Notes: a model not told the origin generated them from the sequence alone. Positions 26,571-35,641 are shown, counted from the first letter of the stretch. The stretch is 64,000 bases of DNA from Pontivivens insulae (GCF_900302495.1 NZ_OMKW01000003.1:124001-188000); one strand, 5' to 3'. A program made the numbers and translations.

Positions 26571-27908
26571 GTGAATTTGGCCCATTCTGTCTTTGTGATC
26601 GACGATGATCGGGAGTTGCGCGACTCTGCCGCTCACCTTTTGACGCGCTCCGGCTGGCAGGTCACCACTTTCGCCGAGGCCGAGCCCGCATTGCTGCGTC
26701 TTGAGGGCCTGGCACCGGATGTCATCCTCTCTGACGTCAGAATGCCGGGGCTAAGCGGGCTGGAGCTGCTCGACAGGCTCAAGGGCACCGACGCGCCGCC
26801 AATCGTCCTGATTTCCGCCCATGGAGATATTCCGATGGCGGTGGAGGCGATCCAAAATGGTGCATACTCCTTTCTGGAAAAGCCGTTCGAGCCAAGACGG
26901 CTTCTGCGCATCCTGCAACACGCAGCAGAAGCGCACCGGCTGGCGCAGATGGCTGGTCGGATGCGGGCAGAGTTGTTGCGGCTCTCTGGACTGGATCGGG
27001 TCTTGCTGGGCAATGATGCCCGGATCGTTGGGTTGCGTCAGGAAATCCTCGATCTTGCGGAAACGCGTGCCTCTGTCCTGATTCAGGGAGAGACGGGGAC
27101 CGGTAAGGAGTTGGTCGCGCGCGCTTTGCACCGTCTCGGACCGCGGCAGGATGCTGGTTTCGAGTCGATCAACTGCGCGACGCTGGGCCCGGCCCATTTC
27201 GAAGAGATCGTATTCGGTGTGGATGGCCGGGCCAAAGGCGCCTTGCGCGGCGCGGATGGCGGCACATTGTTCTTGGATGAGATCGCCGCCTGCCCGCTCG
27301 ATGCACAGTCCAAGCTGCTGCGCGCCATCGAAACCGGCGTCGTCCGCCCTGTCGGTGCGGACACAGAAGTGACGACGGACACCCGGATCATTGCCGCGAC
27401 GAATGAGGATCTGGGCGCGCTGGTTGCGGCGGGAAAGTTCCGCGCCGACCTGCTTTATCGGCTCAATACGTTCGAATTGCATTTGCCGCCCTTGCGTGAA
27501 CGCCGTGAGGACATCGTATTGTTGTTCGAGCATTTCCTTGGCGATGTCGCAGAGACTTACGAGGTTGCTGCACCGTCATTGAGTGCAGAGGATACCGCCG
27601 CCCTTCTGGCCCATGACTGGCCGGGCAATGTACGAGAGCTGCGGCATATCGCGGAGCGCCGTCTGCTGGCCGCACGGCGCGGCACGGGATCTGTTGGCTC
27701 TGCCCTGACCCAGTCTGAAGCCGGGGAGGATATGCCGGGCACCTTGCGTGAGGCCGTTGCGCGGTTCGAGCGATCGTTGATCGCGCAGGCCATCCGTACC
27801 CATCAGGGGCGCATGGACGCTGTGGCAGAGGCGCTGGGCATCGGGCGACGGACCCTTAACGACAAGATCGTGAAACTGGGATTGGATAAGGCCAATATCC
27901 TTGGCTGA
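26571..27908 (+). CDS. DctD/NtrC-like response regulator lacking the GAFTGA loop
   Basis: About 445 residues: an N-terminal receiver (VFVIDDDRELRDS, phospho-Asp in DVILSDVRMPG, Lys in FLEKPFEP), an AAA+ ATPase (Walker A GETGTGKE, Walker B GGTLFLDEI, arginine-finger region FRADLLYRLNTF) and a C-terminal Fis-type HTH (VAEALGIGRRTLNDKI). Between GFESINCATL and Walker B the usual ELFGHxxGAFTGA sequence is shortened to IVFGVDGRAKGALRGAD. The sigma-54 contact loop is therefore missing. Start codon is GTG 26571, or TTG 26577, which has the better-spaced GGGAG. It overlaps the kinase gene by 8 bases. Confidence 0.88.
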   Translation: MNLAHSVFVIDDDRELRDSAAHLLTRSGWQVTTFAEAEPALLRLEGLAPDVILSDVRMPGLSGLELLDRLKGTDAPPIVLISAHGDIPMAVEAIQNGAYSFLEKPFEPRRLLRILQHAAEAHRLAQMAGRMRAELLRLSGLDRVLLGNDARIVGLRQEILDLAETRASVLIQGETGTGKELVARALHRLGPRQDAGFESINCATLGPAHFEEIVFGVDGRAKGALRGADGGTLFLDEIAACPLDAQSKLLRAIETGVVRPVGADTEVTTDTRIIAATNEDLGALVAAGKFRADLLYRLNTFELHLPPLRERREDIVLLFEHFLGDVAETYEVAAPSLSAEDTAALLAHDWPGNVRELRHIAERRLLAARRGTGSVGSALTQSEAGEDMPGTLREAVARFERSLIAQAIRTHQGRMDAVAEALGIGRRTLNDKIVKLGLDKANILG

Positions 27909-29574
27909 ACGCCGTCGCATCTGGGGCGCGGCAATCGCCGCGCTGCTGCTCGCAACTGGCCTGTATCTCGGGCTGATCGCTGTTTTCACTCAAAGTGAGT
28001 TGCGCGATACACCCAATCGGGCGGCCTTCTTTGCCAGCACGCTGCAAGCCGAACTTGATCGGCTGGAACATCTTCCGGGTGTGATCGCACATGATCCGCT
28101 GACGCTGCGCACCCTGATCGATCAGGTGCCTGCGCCGCTTGAAGACTACCTCGCAGGTGTTCAGGAAACAGCACGGGCCGAAGCCATCTTCGTTCTCGAC
28201 ATCAATGGACTGACACTCGCAGCCGCAGGACGCGAAATCGACGAATATCACACGTTTCGCCCCTATTTCCGCGAAGCTGTTGCGGGAGGGTCAGGACGCT
28301 TTTACGAGGTCGGGTTAGAGGCCCGCGCGCCGGGGTATTACATTGCCGAGCCTGTGCGTGACGCAGCTGGAACCGTATTCGGTGCGGTTGTCGTAAAGGT
28401 TTCACTGGCGGCAGTCGGACGCAGCTGGGCGGATAGCGGCGCACTTCTATTGGCGACCGACGCGTCCGGCGTTGTTCTCGTATCGTCGCGCAGCGCATTG
28501 CTGCTCGGGATGACCCGAGAGTTGTCTGCATATGACAGACGACAACTCACCCGCAGCCGTCCGGCGGGCGACACCGTTTTGCACAGGCTGGATTGGCAGG
28601 AACAGTCGGGCGATCGGCTTGCCCTTGATGGGGTCAGCTATCTGTGGACCCAGGCTGACATCGGATATGAGGCGTGGACGCTGCATCTGCTGTCGGACGA
28701 GCGGGCCTTACGCACGCGCGCGCAGCTTTGGGTCGCGTCAGCGCTCGCCGTGCTGCTGATCCTTTTGATCCTCGCGGCCTCATTGCGCGCGCGCCGGCTG
28801 CGAGAGACCCTTGCCGCCTCCGTTGCAGAACAGGCGCGCCTGCAAGCCGTTCTGGATGAAAAGGACAGGGCGCAGCGGTTGCTGAGCGAAGCGGAGGAAG
28901 CCCTGGCCCGACAGCGGCGTCTTGCTGCACTCGGCCAATTGTCTGCCTCGATCACCCATGAACTGGGCCAGCCGATTGCCGCAATGCGCAACTATCTGGC
29001 GGCAGAAGAAATCGCACAGGGTACCCTTCCAGGGGAATTGGCCCCGCCGCTTACGCGGATCGTGGAGCGCATGCAGCGGATCGTAGACCAACTGCGTTCC
29101 TTCGGACGATCCCCGCAGATCGAACAGACCACATTTGATCTGGCCGAAAGCATCCGCCGCGCACTCGCGCTGGTGGAGCATGATTTGGACCGGGATAACA
29201 TCGCTCTGTCTGTCCGGCTGGCGGAGGATGTGTTTGTGATGGGCGAAGCCGAGCGGTTTGAGCAGGTCATCATCAACTTAGTTCGGAACGCGCGTGATGC
29301 GGTTGCGCAATCAACCGCCAAACAAATTTCGGTCGAGATGTCCGCTGAAGGCGAGCAGGCAATAATCCGCGTGCATGACACGGGGCCGGGGCTTGGCGGC
29401 GCAGATCTTGCAAAACTGCAGGAGCCGTTCTTCACGACCAAGCCGTCTGGGGAAGGAATGGGACTTGGCCTTGCGATCTCAGAGCAGATCATCAGCGATC
29501 TGAAAGGGTCGATGACAGCGCAAACCGGCGCGGATGGCGGTGCAATCTTCGAAGTGCGTCTGCCCTTGGCCTGA
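27901..29574 (+). CDS. DctB-like sensor histidine kinase
   Basis: A 557-residue membrane kinase. There is a hydrophobic segment at residues 8-29, a periplasmic PAS/Cache-like sensor (about 30-270), and a second segment at about 276-294. A coiled linker and the HisKA domain with phospho-His in SASITHELGQPIAAM follow. The HATPase domain has N-box INLVRNARDAV, G1 HDTGPGLGG and GMGLGLAIS. This layout matches DctB. Translation starts at TTG 27901, overlapping the regulator stop. It probably senses the substrate of the TAXI-TRAP transporter encoded next, or a related carboxylate. Confidence 0.9.
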   Translation: MAERRRIWGAAIAALLLATGLYLGLIAVFTQSELRDTPNRAAFFASTLQAELDRLEHLPGVIAHDPLTLRTLIDQVPAPLEDYLAGVQETARAEAIFVLDINGLTLAAAGREIDEYHTFRPYFREAVAGGSGRFYEVGLEARAPGYYIAEPVRDAAGTVFGAVVVKVSLAAVGRSWADSGALLLATDASGVVLVSSRSALLLGMTRELSAYDRRQLTRSRPAGDTVLHRLDWQEQSGDRLALDGVSYLWTQADIGYEAWTLHLLSDERALRTRAQLWVASALAVLLILLILAASLRARRLRETLAASVAEQARLQAVLDEKDRAQRLLSEAEEALARQRRLAALGQLSASITHELGQPIAAMRNYLAAEEIAQGTLPGELAPPLTRIVERMQRIVDQLRSFGRSPQIEQTTFDLAESIRRALALVEHDLDRDNIALSVRLAEDVFVMGEAERFEQVIINLVRNARDAVAQSTAKQISVEMSAEGEQAIIRVHDTGPGLGGADLAKLQEPFFTTKPSGEGMGLGLAISEQIISDLKGSMTAQTGADGGAIFEVRLPLA

Positions 29575-29697
29575 TTGGCGAAAACCCGCGCGGCTTTTTG
29601 CGGGCCCCTGCGGTTTCGTTCATAGGAGCGGCCGTTTCCAATTTCTAACGTCGCCCCCAAGGCCCCTATGCGAGGGGTCAAACCTTGGGAGGACACC

Positions 29698-30699
29698 ATG
29701 AAATCCATGTTCACCGCTGCCGTTGCAGCGTCCATCGCGCTGAGCGCGCCGGCTTTTGCAGAGGAAGCCGATTACATTCTCGCAACGGCCTCAACCGGCG
29801 GCACCTACTATCCGGTCGGCGTCGCGCTCGCCACGCTGGTGAAAGTGAAGCTTGAACCCGGCGAGGGAATTGGCATGTCGGCCATCTCCTCTGCCGGTTC
29901 GGGTGAGAACGTCCGCCTGCTGCGCGAAGGTGAGGCACAGTTTGGCATCATGCAGGGCCTTTACGGCTACTACGCCGCGACTGGCACAGGGCCGCTTGAA
30001 GGAGAAGGTCCGCAGGACAACCTGCGCTCCGTCTCGATGCTTTGGCAAAACGTTGAGCACTTCGTGGTCGCCAGCGAAAATGCGGCAACAGGCACGATGG
30101 AAGACTTCGTTGCCCTGACAGGCGAAGCCATGGCGCTGGGTCGTCAGAATTCCGGCACGATCGGGTCCAACCGGACGATCATGGGCGGCTTCGGTGTCGA
30201 TATCGACACGGATTACGAGCTGGTCTTTGGGGGCTATGGCCCATCCGCAGAGGCGCTTCAAAACGGTCAGGTGGAAGGGATCTCGACCCCAGCCGGTGCA
30301 CCGGTTGGCGCGATCACTCAGCTGATGGCCGCCGCGGGTGACGGCGTCACGCTGCTCAACTTCACAGAAGAGCAGATGGCGACCGCTGACGGGGATCGCG
30401 GCCTCTGGACACCTTACACCATCGAGGCGGGAACCTATCCCGGCCAGGAAGAGGATGTGCAGACCATCGCGCAGCCGAACTTCCTTGCCACCTCCGCCGA
30501 TCTGCCTGAGGAAAACGTGTATCTGATCACCAAGGCGATCTACGAAAACCTGCCCTTCCTTCAAGCCATTCACCCCGCAACCCGGGCCATGGCGATCGAG
30601 CGGGCCATTGCTGGCCTGCCGCTGCCGCTCCACCCCGGTGCAGCGCGCTATTATGAAGAAGTGGGCATCGAGATCCCCGAGCGCCTGATCGCGAACTAA
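29698..30699 (+). CDS. TAXI-family TRAP transporter substrate-binding protein
   Basis: A 333-residue periplasmic protein. ATG 29698 with GGGAGG ahead gives a 21-residue signal peptide ending in SAPAFA. The mature N-terminus YILATASTGGTYYPVGVALATL is the TAXI-family signature (TRAP-associated extracytoplasmic immunogenic). RQNSGTIGSN and STPAGAPVGA fit the ligand pocket. It delivers an organic anion to the fused permease encoded downstream. The ligand is unknown; TAXI proteins bind glutamate, ketoacids and similar compounds. A strong terminator follows. Confidence 0.92.
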   Translation: MKSMFTAAVAASIALSAPAFAEEADYILATASTGGTYYPVGVALATLVKVKLEPGEGIGMSAISSAGSGENVRLLREGEAQFGIMQGLYGYYAATGTGPLEGEGPQDNLRSVSMLWQNVEHFVVASENAATGTMEDFVALTGEAMALGRQNSGTIGSNRTIMGGFGVDIDTDYELVFGGYGPSAEALQNGQVEGISTPAGAPVGAITQLMAAAGDGVTLLNFTEEQMATADGDRGLWTPYTIEAGTYPGQEEDVQTIAQPNFLATSADLPEENVYLITKAIYENLPFLQAIHPATRAMAIERAIAGLPLPLHPGAARYYEEVGIEIPERLIAN

Positions 30700-30713
30700 C
30701 TCTCCCCTGACTG

Positions 30714-30746
30714 ACCGGCCCATGCGACTGCGTGGGCCGGTTTTTT
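30714..30746 (+). terminator. Strong terminator between TAXI protein and permease genes
   Basis: The stem ACCGGCCCA/TGGGCCGGT (30714-30722, 30733-30741) is followed directly by six T. It lies 15 bp after the binding-protein stop and 33 bp before the permease start. It probably works as a leaky terminator that makes more binding protein than permease. Confidence 0.85.
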
Positions 30747-30778
30747 ATGCATTTTACGATACTCACGAAGGCTGCATC

Positions 30779-32881
30779 ATGAGCACCACTGACCGGGACG
30801 AAGACAATTCCCCGATCCGCCACTTTTCTGGACCTGTCGGGCTGGTGCTGACAGGTCTTTGCGTCGCCATTGCCGTTCTGCACATTTACGTCGCTTTCGA
30901 CCCGGTTCTCAGCGAATTAGAGCGGAATGCGCTTCATTTTGGCGGCTTCGCCTTTCTCGCAGCCATCTTCTACCCCTCGCTGCGCGGCAGCCGCATTGCC
31001 CTGGTTCTAGATATCGCGCTGGGCGTTCTGGTCGCGTTGTCCGCAGCACATCTGGCGCTGGCGGAAACCGCGATCTACGAGCGCGGCGTGAAGCTTGCTC
31101 CGCTGGACTGGATTGCGACGGCTTTTTGCGTCTTTGGCGCAGTTGAGCTGACGCGTCGCCTGACCGGTTGGGTCATCCCCATTCTGATCATTCTGGCCCT
31201 TGGCTATGTCTCCTACTGGGGCCAGTGGATCGGCGGAATCTTTGCATTTCCCGGTTTGTCGGTTGAGAGCGTCGCATTCCGCTCAATCTACGGAGACGAC
31301 GCAATGTTCGGCAGCATCGCGCGCATTTCCTCAACATATGTTTTCTTGTTCATCATCTTCGGCGCATTCCTCATCCGCTCTGGCGCAGGGGAGTTCGTTA
31401 TCAATCTGGCCCGAGCCGTTGCCGGGCGCATGGTTGGCGGGCCTGGCATTGTCGCAGTCATCGCAAGCGGGCTGACCGGCACGATTTCAGGCAGCGCGGT
31501 CGCAAACACCGCCTCAACGGGCGTCATTACCATCCCACTGATGAAACGGGCTGGCTTCAATCCGAAATTCGCCGGAGGCGTCGAAGCCGCGGCCTCAACC
31601 GGTGGGCAACTCATGCCACCGATCATGGGTGCGGGCGCCTTCGTGATGGCAAGCTTCACCCAAATCCCCTACGAGACCATCGTTGCGGTCGCAGCGCTTC
31701 CCGCGCTGCTCTACTTTCTGTCCGTCGCATTCTTTGTGCGGATCGAGGCGCGGCGCCAGAACCTGCCGCCGATGCCGTCAGAGGGTCAGACACTGAAGAC
31801 GGCCTTCATCGAAGGCGGGGCGTCATTCCTGATCCCGATCGCAACGCTGATTGGCCTATTGGTCTCGGGCTTCACACCGACCTATGCCGCCGTCTTTGGC
31901 ATCATCGCGGTCATTGCGTCCAGTTGGTTGACGCGCAATCCGATGGGCCCCAAGGCCGTGCTGGAGGCGTTGGCCATGGGCACCAAGTCCATGATCCTGA
32001 CGGCCGTCTTGCTGTGCGCTGTTGGCCTTGTGGTCAATGTGATTGCGACAGCTGGTGTCGGAAATACGTTTTCGCTGATGGTCGCCAGTTGGTCGGGCGG
32101 CAACATCCTGATCGCACTCGCATTGGTCGCGCTTGCCAGCCTCGTCCTGGGGATGGGCCTGCCCGTGACGGCAGCGTATATCGTGCTTGCAACGCTTTCC
32201 GCCCCTGCCATTGCAGGGATGATTGCAGACAACTTCGTGATTGCTCAGATGACTGCGGGGAATCTGGATGCGTCCGCGAAGGCGATCCTGATGTTTGGTG
32301 TGCCAGAGGTCGCGGGCACGCTGGACGGGGCGATGCCACGGGCGGACGCCTCCGCAATCGTGCGCACACTGCCACTGGAGGTTGCTGCACCTCTGCGCGA
32401 ACTGGTCGTGCCACAAGATGTCGCGATGGTCGCGCTTTTGTCCGCGCATATGATCATCTTCTGGCTCAGCCAGGACAGCAACGTCACCCCACCTGTCGCG
32501 CTGGCAGCCTTCACCGCTGCCGCGATTGCGAAAGCACCAGCAATGGGAACAGGCGTCGCGAGCTGGAAGCTGGCCAAGGGGCTCTATATCGTGCCAATCC
32601 TTTTCGCCTATACGCCGCTGCTGTCGGGTGATTGGCCGGCAATGCTGCAAGTGTTCGGATTTGCCGTTGTCGGCGTGTATGCGATCGCAGCAGCCCTGCA
32701 GGGTTGTATGGAAAAGCCCTTCGGTGTGGCGATGCGCAAGCTGAGCCTGATCGCCGGTGTGGCCTGCCTGTGGCCTGGCCTGCTCGCCCTGAACATTGCG
32801 GGGGCTGTCGCAGTCGCGGCACTGCTCGCCTGGAACGTCCGGTCAGCCCCTTCTCAAGTGCCCGTCCCGTCTGACGTCTGA
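30779..32881 (+). CDS. TRAP transporter fused permease (DctQM, TAXI type)
   Basis: A 700-residue polytopic inner-membrane protein. The first four spans correspond to the small DctQ subunit and the remainder to the large DctM subunit, the fused form usually paired with TAXI binding proteins. Conserved segments include SGSAVANTASTGVITIPLMKR, GGQLMPPIMGAGAFVMA and ILGMGLPVTAAYIV-like LVLGMGLPVTAAYIVLA. ATG 30779 has AAGG at a suitable distance. It imports its ligand with Na+ or H+, using the TAXI protein encoded upstream. Confidence 0.93.
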   Translation: MSTTDRDEDNSPIRHFSGPVGLVLTGLCVAIAVLHIYVAFDPVLSELERNALHFGGFAFLAAIFYPSLRGSRIALVLDIALGVLVALSAAHLALAETAIYERGVKLAPLDWIATAFCVFGAVELTRRLTGWVIPILIILALGYVSYWGQWIGGIFAFPGLSVESVAFRSIYGDDAMFGSIARISSTYVFLFIIFGAFLIRSGAGEFVINLARAVAGRMVGGPGIVAVIASGLTGTISGSAVANTASTGVITIPLMKRAGFNPKFAGGVEAAASTGGQLMPPIMGAGAFVMASFTQIPYETIVAVAALPALLYFLSVAFFVRIEARRQNLPPMPSEGQTLKTAFIEGGASFLIPIATLIGLLVSGFTPTYAAVFGIIAVIASSWLTRNPMGPKAVLEALAMGTKSMILTAVLLCAVGLVVNVIATAGVGNTFSLMVASWSGGNILIALALVALASLVLGMGLPVTAAYIVLATLSAPAIAGMIADNFVIAQMTAGNLDASAKAILMFGVPEVAGTLDGAMPRADASAIVRTLPLEVAAPLRELVVPQDVAMVALLSAHMIIFWLSQDSNVTPPVALAAFTAAAIAKAPAMGTGVASWKLAKGLYIVPILFAYTPLLSGDWPAMLQVFGFAVVGVYAIAAALQGCMEKPFGVAMRKLSLIAGVACLWPGLLALNIAGAVAVAALLAWNVRSAPSQVPVPSDV

Positions 32882-32898
32882 CCGGGCCTGCGCCAAAG

Positions 32899-32927
32899 CA
32901 CGGCCAGCCCTTGTGAGGCTGGCCGTG
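32899..32927 (+). terminator. Hairpin after the TRAP permease gene
   Basis: An 11-bp perfect stem CACGGCCAGCC/GGCTGGCCGTG with a 7-nt loop lies 18 bp after the permease stop. No clear T run follows, so it is a weak terminator or a 3'-end stabilising structure. Confidence 0.5.
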
Positions 32928-32963
32928 TTCGCGTAACGTTCCCTCACCAACGGAGGGAACGAA

Positions 32964-33515
32964 ATGCCGATGGGATCGAAGCTCAACGGAACGTTGAGAG
33001 CCTTCATTGAGCGGCAAAAGCTGTTCTTCGTCGCAACAGCGGCTGCAGATGGGCGCGTCAATCTTTCACCAAAGGGCGCAGATGCTCTGCGGATCCTCGC
33101 TGATGATCGGCTGCGCTGGCTGAACCTGTCCGGCAGCGGGAACGAAACGGCAGGTCATATTGCACAACTAAACCGCATGACCCTGATGTTTTGCGCCTTT
33201 GAGGGAGACGCCTTGATCCTGCGGCTTTATGGCCAGGCGCGTGTTCTGCACCCGCGCGACGCGGATTGGGAGCATGCTGCGGCTGATTTTCCCGCAATGG
33301 CGGGCAGTCGCCAGATCTTCGACATGACGATTGAAGCCGTGCAGACGTCCTGCGGCACTGGGGTTCCAATCATGGCGTTTCAGCAGGATCGGGTGGACAC
33401 AGAGCTGGTGCCCTATTTCGATGATATGGGACCAGCCGGCGTAGAAGCCTATTGGCGAAAAAAGAACACCCGCACGATTGATGGCTTTGACACAGGCCTT
33501 TTGTCTGATGCCTGA
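32964..33515 (+). CDS. Pyridoxamine 5'-phosphate oxidase-like flavoprotein
   Basis: A 183-residue split-barrel FMN-binding protein. The early stretch KLFFVATAAADGRVNLSPKGAD is the usual N-terminal beta part of this family. NETAGHIAQLNRMTLMFCAF covers the strands next to the flavin site. Length fits the short single-domain PNPOx-like proteins rather than PdxH itself. Substrate is unknown. The gene stands alone, followed by a hairpin; an 81-bp gap with its own hairpin separates it from the TRAP permease. Confidence 0.8.
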   Translation: MPMGSKLNGTLRAFIERQKLFFVATAAADGRVNLSPKGADALRILADDRLRWLNLSGSGNETAGHIAQLNRMTLMFCAFEGDALILRLYGQARVLHPRDADWEHAAADFPAMAGSRQIFDMTIEAVQTSCGTGVPIMAFQQDRVDTELVPYFDDMGPAGVEAYWRKKNTRTIDGFDTGLLSDA

Positions 33516-33524
33516 ATATGCAAA

Positions 33525-33552
33525 CCGCCCGAAGTCCCACAACTTCGGGCGG
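33525..33552 (+). terminator. Convergent-gene hairpin after the PNPOx-like gene
   Basis: An 11-bp perfect stem CCGCCCGAAGT/ACTTCGGGCGG with a 6-nt loop lies 10 bp after the stop, in the gap to the convergent DctP-like gene. The T stretches on both sides are short, so termination strength is uncertain. Confidence 0.6.
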
Positions 33553-33609
33553 CTGCCCCTCCACCATCCGCATTTCCCACAAATGACGGATAGGAATTGA
33601 GAACATTTG

Positions 33610-34644
33610 TTAGTCGACAGATTGGCGATGGGCCTCAAGTGCGGCGGTAATCGTCGCCACCAGTTCGTCGGCAGGCAGACCAGCCTGCGTCACTTCTTCG
33701 GCCCAGATCGCGTGCAGATCCGCACTTCCTGCCCTGAGGTTCGCCAGTTCCTCATCCGAGAATGTGACCGGTGTTATCCCAAAAACTTCAAGCACTTCAG
33801 ACCATTTCAGGATCAGGTCTTCATAGTTGCGCAAGTAGTGGTCAAGGGCACGCTCGACCCCCACATCCAAAGCCGCCCGATGCGCATCGCTGAGTGCATC
33901 AAGCGCGTCAATATTTACGACGACCGGACAATTGACCGATCCCGGATCGAGATTGGTCGTCCACCACCGTGCCAGAGAGATCGTATCGAAGGAAAAATGG
34001 GCGTGCTGGGCAAAGGCAACGGCGTCGAGCGTCGCTCCTTCAAGCGCATCATAGGTTTCCGTAGCGGTGAGCGACAGCGTCTCGGCCCCAAACTGCCCGA
34101 GCGCCCGGGCGATCCCACCGGTTGCCCGCACCGCACGACCCTCCAGCCAGTTCAGATCCTGTGGTGGTGTCCCGCCGCCGACGAGATTGTACTGGGGCAA
34201 TGGCGTGGGCATCAGCAAATGAGCGTTCCACCCGGCCATTTCCGCAACAACTGCCTCATGCGCATAAAGGGCGCGCGAAGCCGCCAGTTCCTCACCCAGT
34301 GTGCGCACGCCGAGGAAGGGTAGTTCCAGCGCGGTGATCGCGCGGTTCTTTTCGGGATGATATCCCGCACAAAACTGCGCCATCTCGAAGCGACCGGCCT
34401 GAATTCCATCAAGATTTTCCCGGTTCGGAGATAGCTCTCCATAAGACAGGTTCAGGACAAACTCACCGCCCGTGGCACGTTCGACATAGCGGGCGAGATG
34501 CTCCACATGTTCGGTGAAGGCACGCCGCTGCCCCCAGAGAGACACATCCCATTCGACAGATTGTGCAACGGCGGGCACGGCGAAAGACAGACAGGCAGAG
34601 ACGAAAAGCGCCGCACGGACGCCCTTAACACATATGGTTCGCAT
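33610..34644 (-). CDS. DctP-family TRAP substrate-binding protein (orphan)
   Basis: A 344-residue periplasmic binding protein. The signal peptide ends after VPAVAQ at about residue 28. Family hallmarks include GEFVLNLSYGELSPNRENLDGIQAGRFEMAQ-type content in the first lobe, the GRAVRATGG motif of DctP proteins with its conserved Arg, and AVAFAQHAHFSFD before the hinge. No permease genes of the DctQ/DctM type adjoin it; the fused permease upstream is of the TAXI type. It must use a distant permease or act as a sensor partner. Confidence 0.88.
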   Translation of the reverse strand: MRTICVKGVRAALFVSACLSFAVPAVAQSVEWDVSLWGQRRAFTEHVEHLARYVERATGGEFVLNLSYGELSPNRENLDGIQAGRFEMAQFCAGYHPEKNRAITALELPFLGVRTLGEELAASRALYAHEAVVAEMAGWNAHLLMPTPLPQYNLVGGGTPPQDLNWLEGRAVRATGGIARALGQFGAETLSLTATETYDALEGATLDAVAFAQHAHFSFDTISLARWWTTNLDPGSVNCPVVVNIDALDALSDAHRAALDVGVERALDHYLRNYEDLILKWSEVLEVFGITPVTFSDEELANLRAGSADLHAIWAEEVTQAGLPADELVATITAALEAHRQSVD

Positions 34645-34977
34645 CGGTTCCCCCCGGAACTCTGGTTTGTTTGAACCTTATGTACCAATCCGCACATGCC
34701 GAAACCTTGAAGAAACCTGCGCGAAGCCCGGCGAAATCGAGCAGTTTTCCGCGCAATCGAGGATAGGAGTCGCGCGCTGCGAACAAGACGGGCGAACCAA
34801 GCCAGCCGTGCGGCCTGCCCCAGGGCAATGCGAATGAGTTGAGAAATGGTGCCCCCACACGGAGCCGACTTAGCAAATTTATCTCTTTTTATTCAGATAT
34901 TAAGTGGGAAAATAAAGATGCCAGACCACCTTTTAGGCCACCCTAGTCTGCATCACACCATGTAGCCTCATGCGGCT
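34645..34977. other. Intergenic region with a tRNA-3'-end-like fragment (possible island boundary)
   Basis: About 330 bases without a convincing gene. Read on the minus strand, 34864 to 34848 is TCCGTGTGGGGGCACCA. It resembles the end of a T-arm plus acceptor strand and CCA of a tRNA gene, but no tRNA body lies beside it. To the right the composition becomes AT-rich and the genes are of mobile-element type. I read it as a possible attachment-site remnant. The promoter of the DctP-like gene must also lie here. Confidence 0.4.
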
Positions 34978-35217
34978 TCAAGCGTCTTCGATCTCTCTGA
35001 CGAGCTCCGTTGCAGGTACGCCGAGTGCGCCTGATATCTTTACGATAGTGACGATGGTGGCGTTCTTTTCGCCTCGTTCGACCATGCCAATATAGGTGCG
35101 GTGTACGCCTGCGCGGTCAGCGAGCTCTTCCTGTGAGAGCTCATTTTGCTGGCGGATGAGGCGGACGCGCTGTCCAAATCTCCGCACATATTTGACGGTT
35201 TCAGGCGTGGTCTTCAT
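34978..35217 (-). CDS. XRE-family helix-turn-helix regulator
   Basis: A 79-residue protein that is almost entirely one HTH_3 (Cro/C1) domain: LRLIRQQNELSQEELADRAG-like helices 1-3 (about residues 18-40), then HRTYIGMVERGEKNATI with the recognition helix. It is of the small autoregulatory type found with restriction-modification systems and mobile elements. No modification or restriction gene adjoins it. It is divergent from the membrane-protein/lipoprotein pair and may control it. Confidence 0.88.
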   Translation of the reverse strand: MKTTPETVKYVRRFGQRVRLIRQQNELSQEELADRAGVHRTYIGMVERGEKNATIVTIVKISGALGVPATELVREIEDA

Positions 35218-35380
35218 GCCGCCTAGCTAAGGTGGCTGCATACCATTGAGCTACAGACCATAATTAGCATTGCCGAACTCAGAGCACTGGATGGATCATA
35301 TTTATAGTATGCATATCGCTTTGCGTTAGATAACTATGGTATGCGCGCGATTATGCGCAGAGTTATCGAAAGGACGCTTC

Positions 35381-35641
35381 ATGAAGGGTATCGCACTTAT
35401 AGCCAACATTCTCGCGCCAGGCGTAGGCTCGATGTTGATTGGACGCATCGGGCAAGGGTTGGGCCAGATCACGATCTGGGGTCTAGGGCTTCTGATTACT
35501 TTGGGGACATTGGGCATCGGCATCGTGATCGGCGCACCCATGATGATTGGTGCTTGGATCTGGGCCATTGTGACCGCTGCAGGTGGGCCGGATCAGACCA
35601 TCAACGTTCATGTGAATGGATCAGATGGGGGCGCAAAATGA
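35381..35641 (+). CDS. Small two-span membrane protein
   Basis: An 86-residue, very hydrophobic protein with two likely membrane spans (about residues 4-20 and 28-62, glycine-rich). It ends in a short polar tail. ATG 35381 is preceded by GAAAGGA; an in-frame start further upstream lacks a ribosome site. The stop overlaps the lipoprotein start (ATGA), so the two are co-translated. No function is recognised. Confidence 0.65.
   Translation: MKGIALIANILAPGVGSMLIGRIGQGLGQITIWGLGLLITLGTLGIGIVIGAPMMIGAWIWAIVTAAGGPDQTINVHVNGSDGGAK

Noticed and set aside
29575-29697. -24/-12 promoter searched before the TAXI gene
   Set aside because: No TGGCAC-N5-TTGCA match was found, in line with the regulator lacking the GAFTGA loop.
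28535-29735. Antisense frames of 75-250 codons inside the kinase gene
   Set aside because: Complementary to conserved HisKA/HATPase motifs; no independent support.
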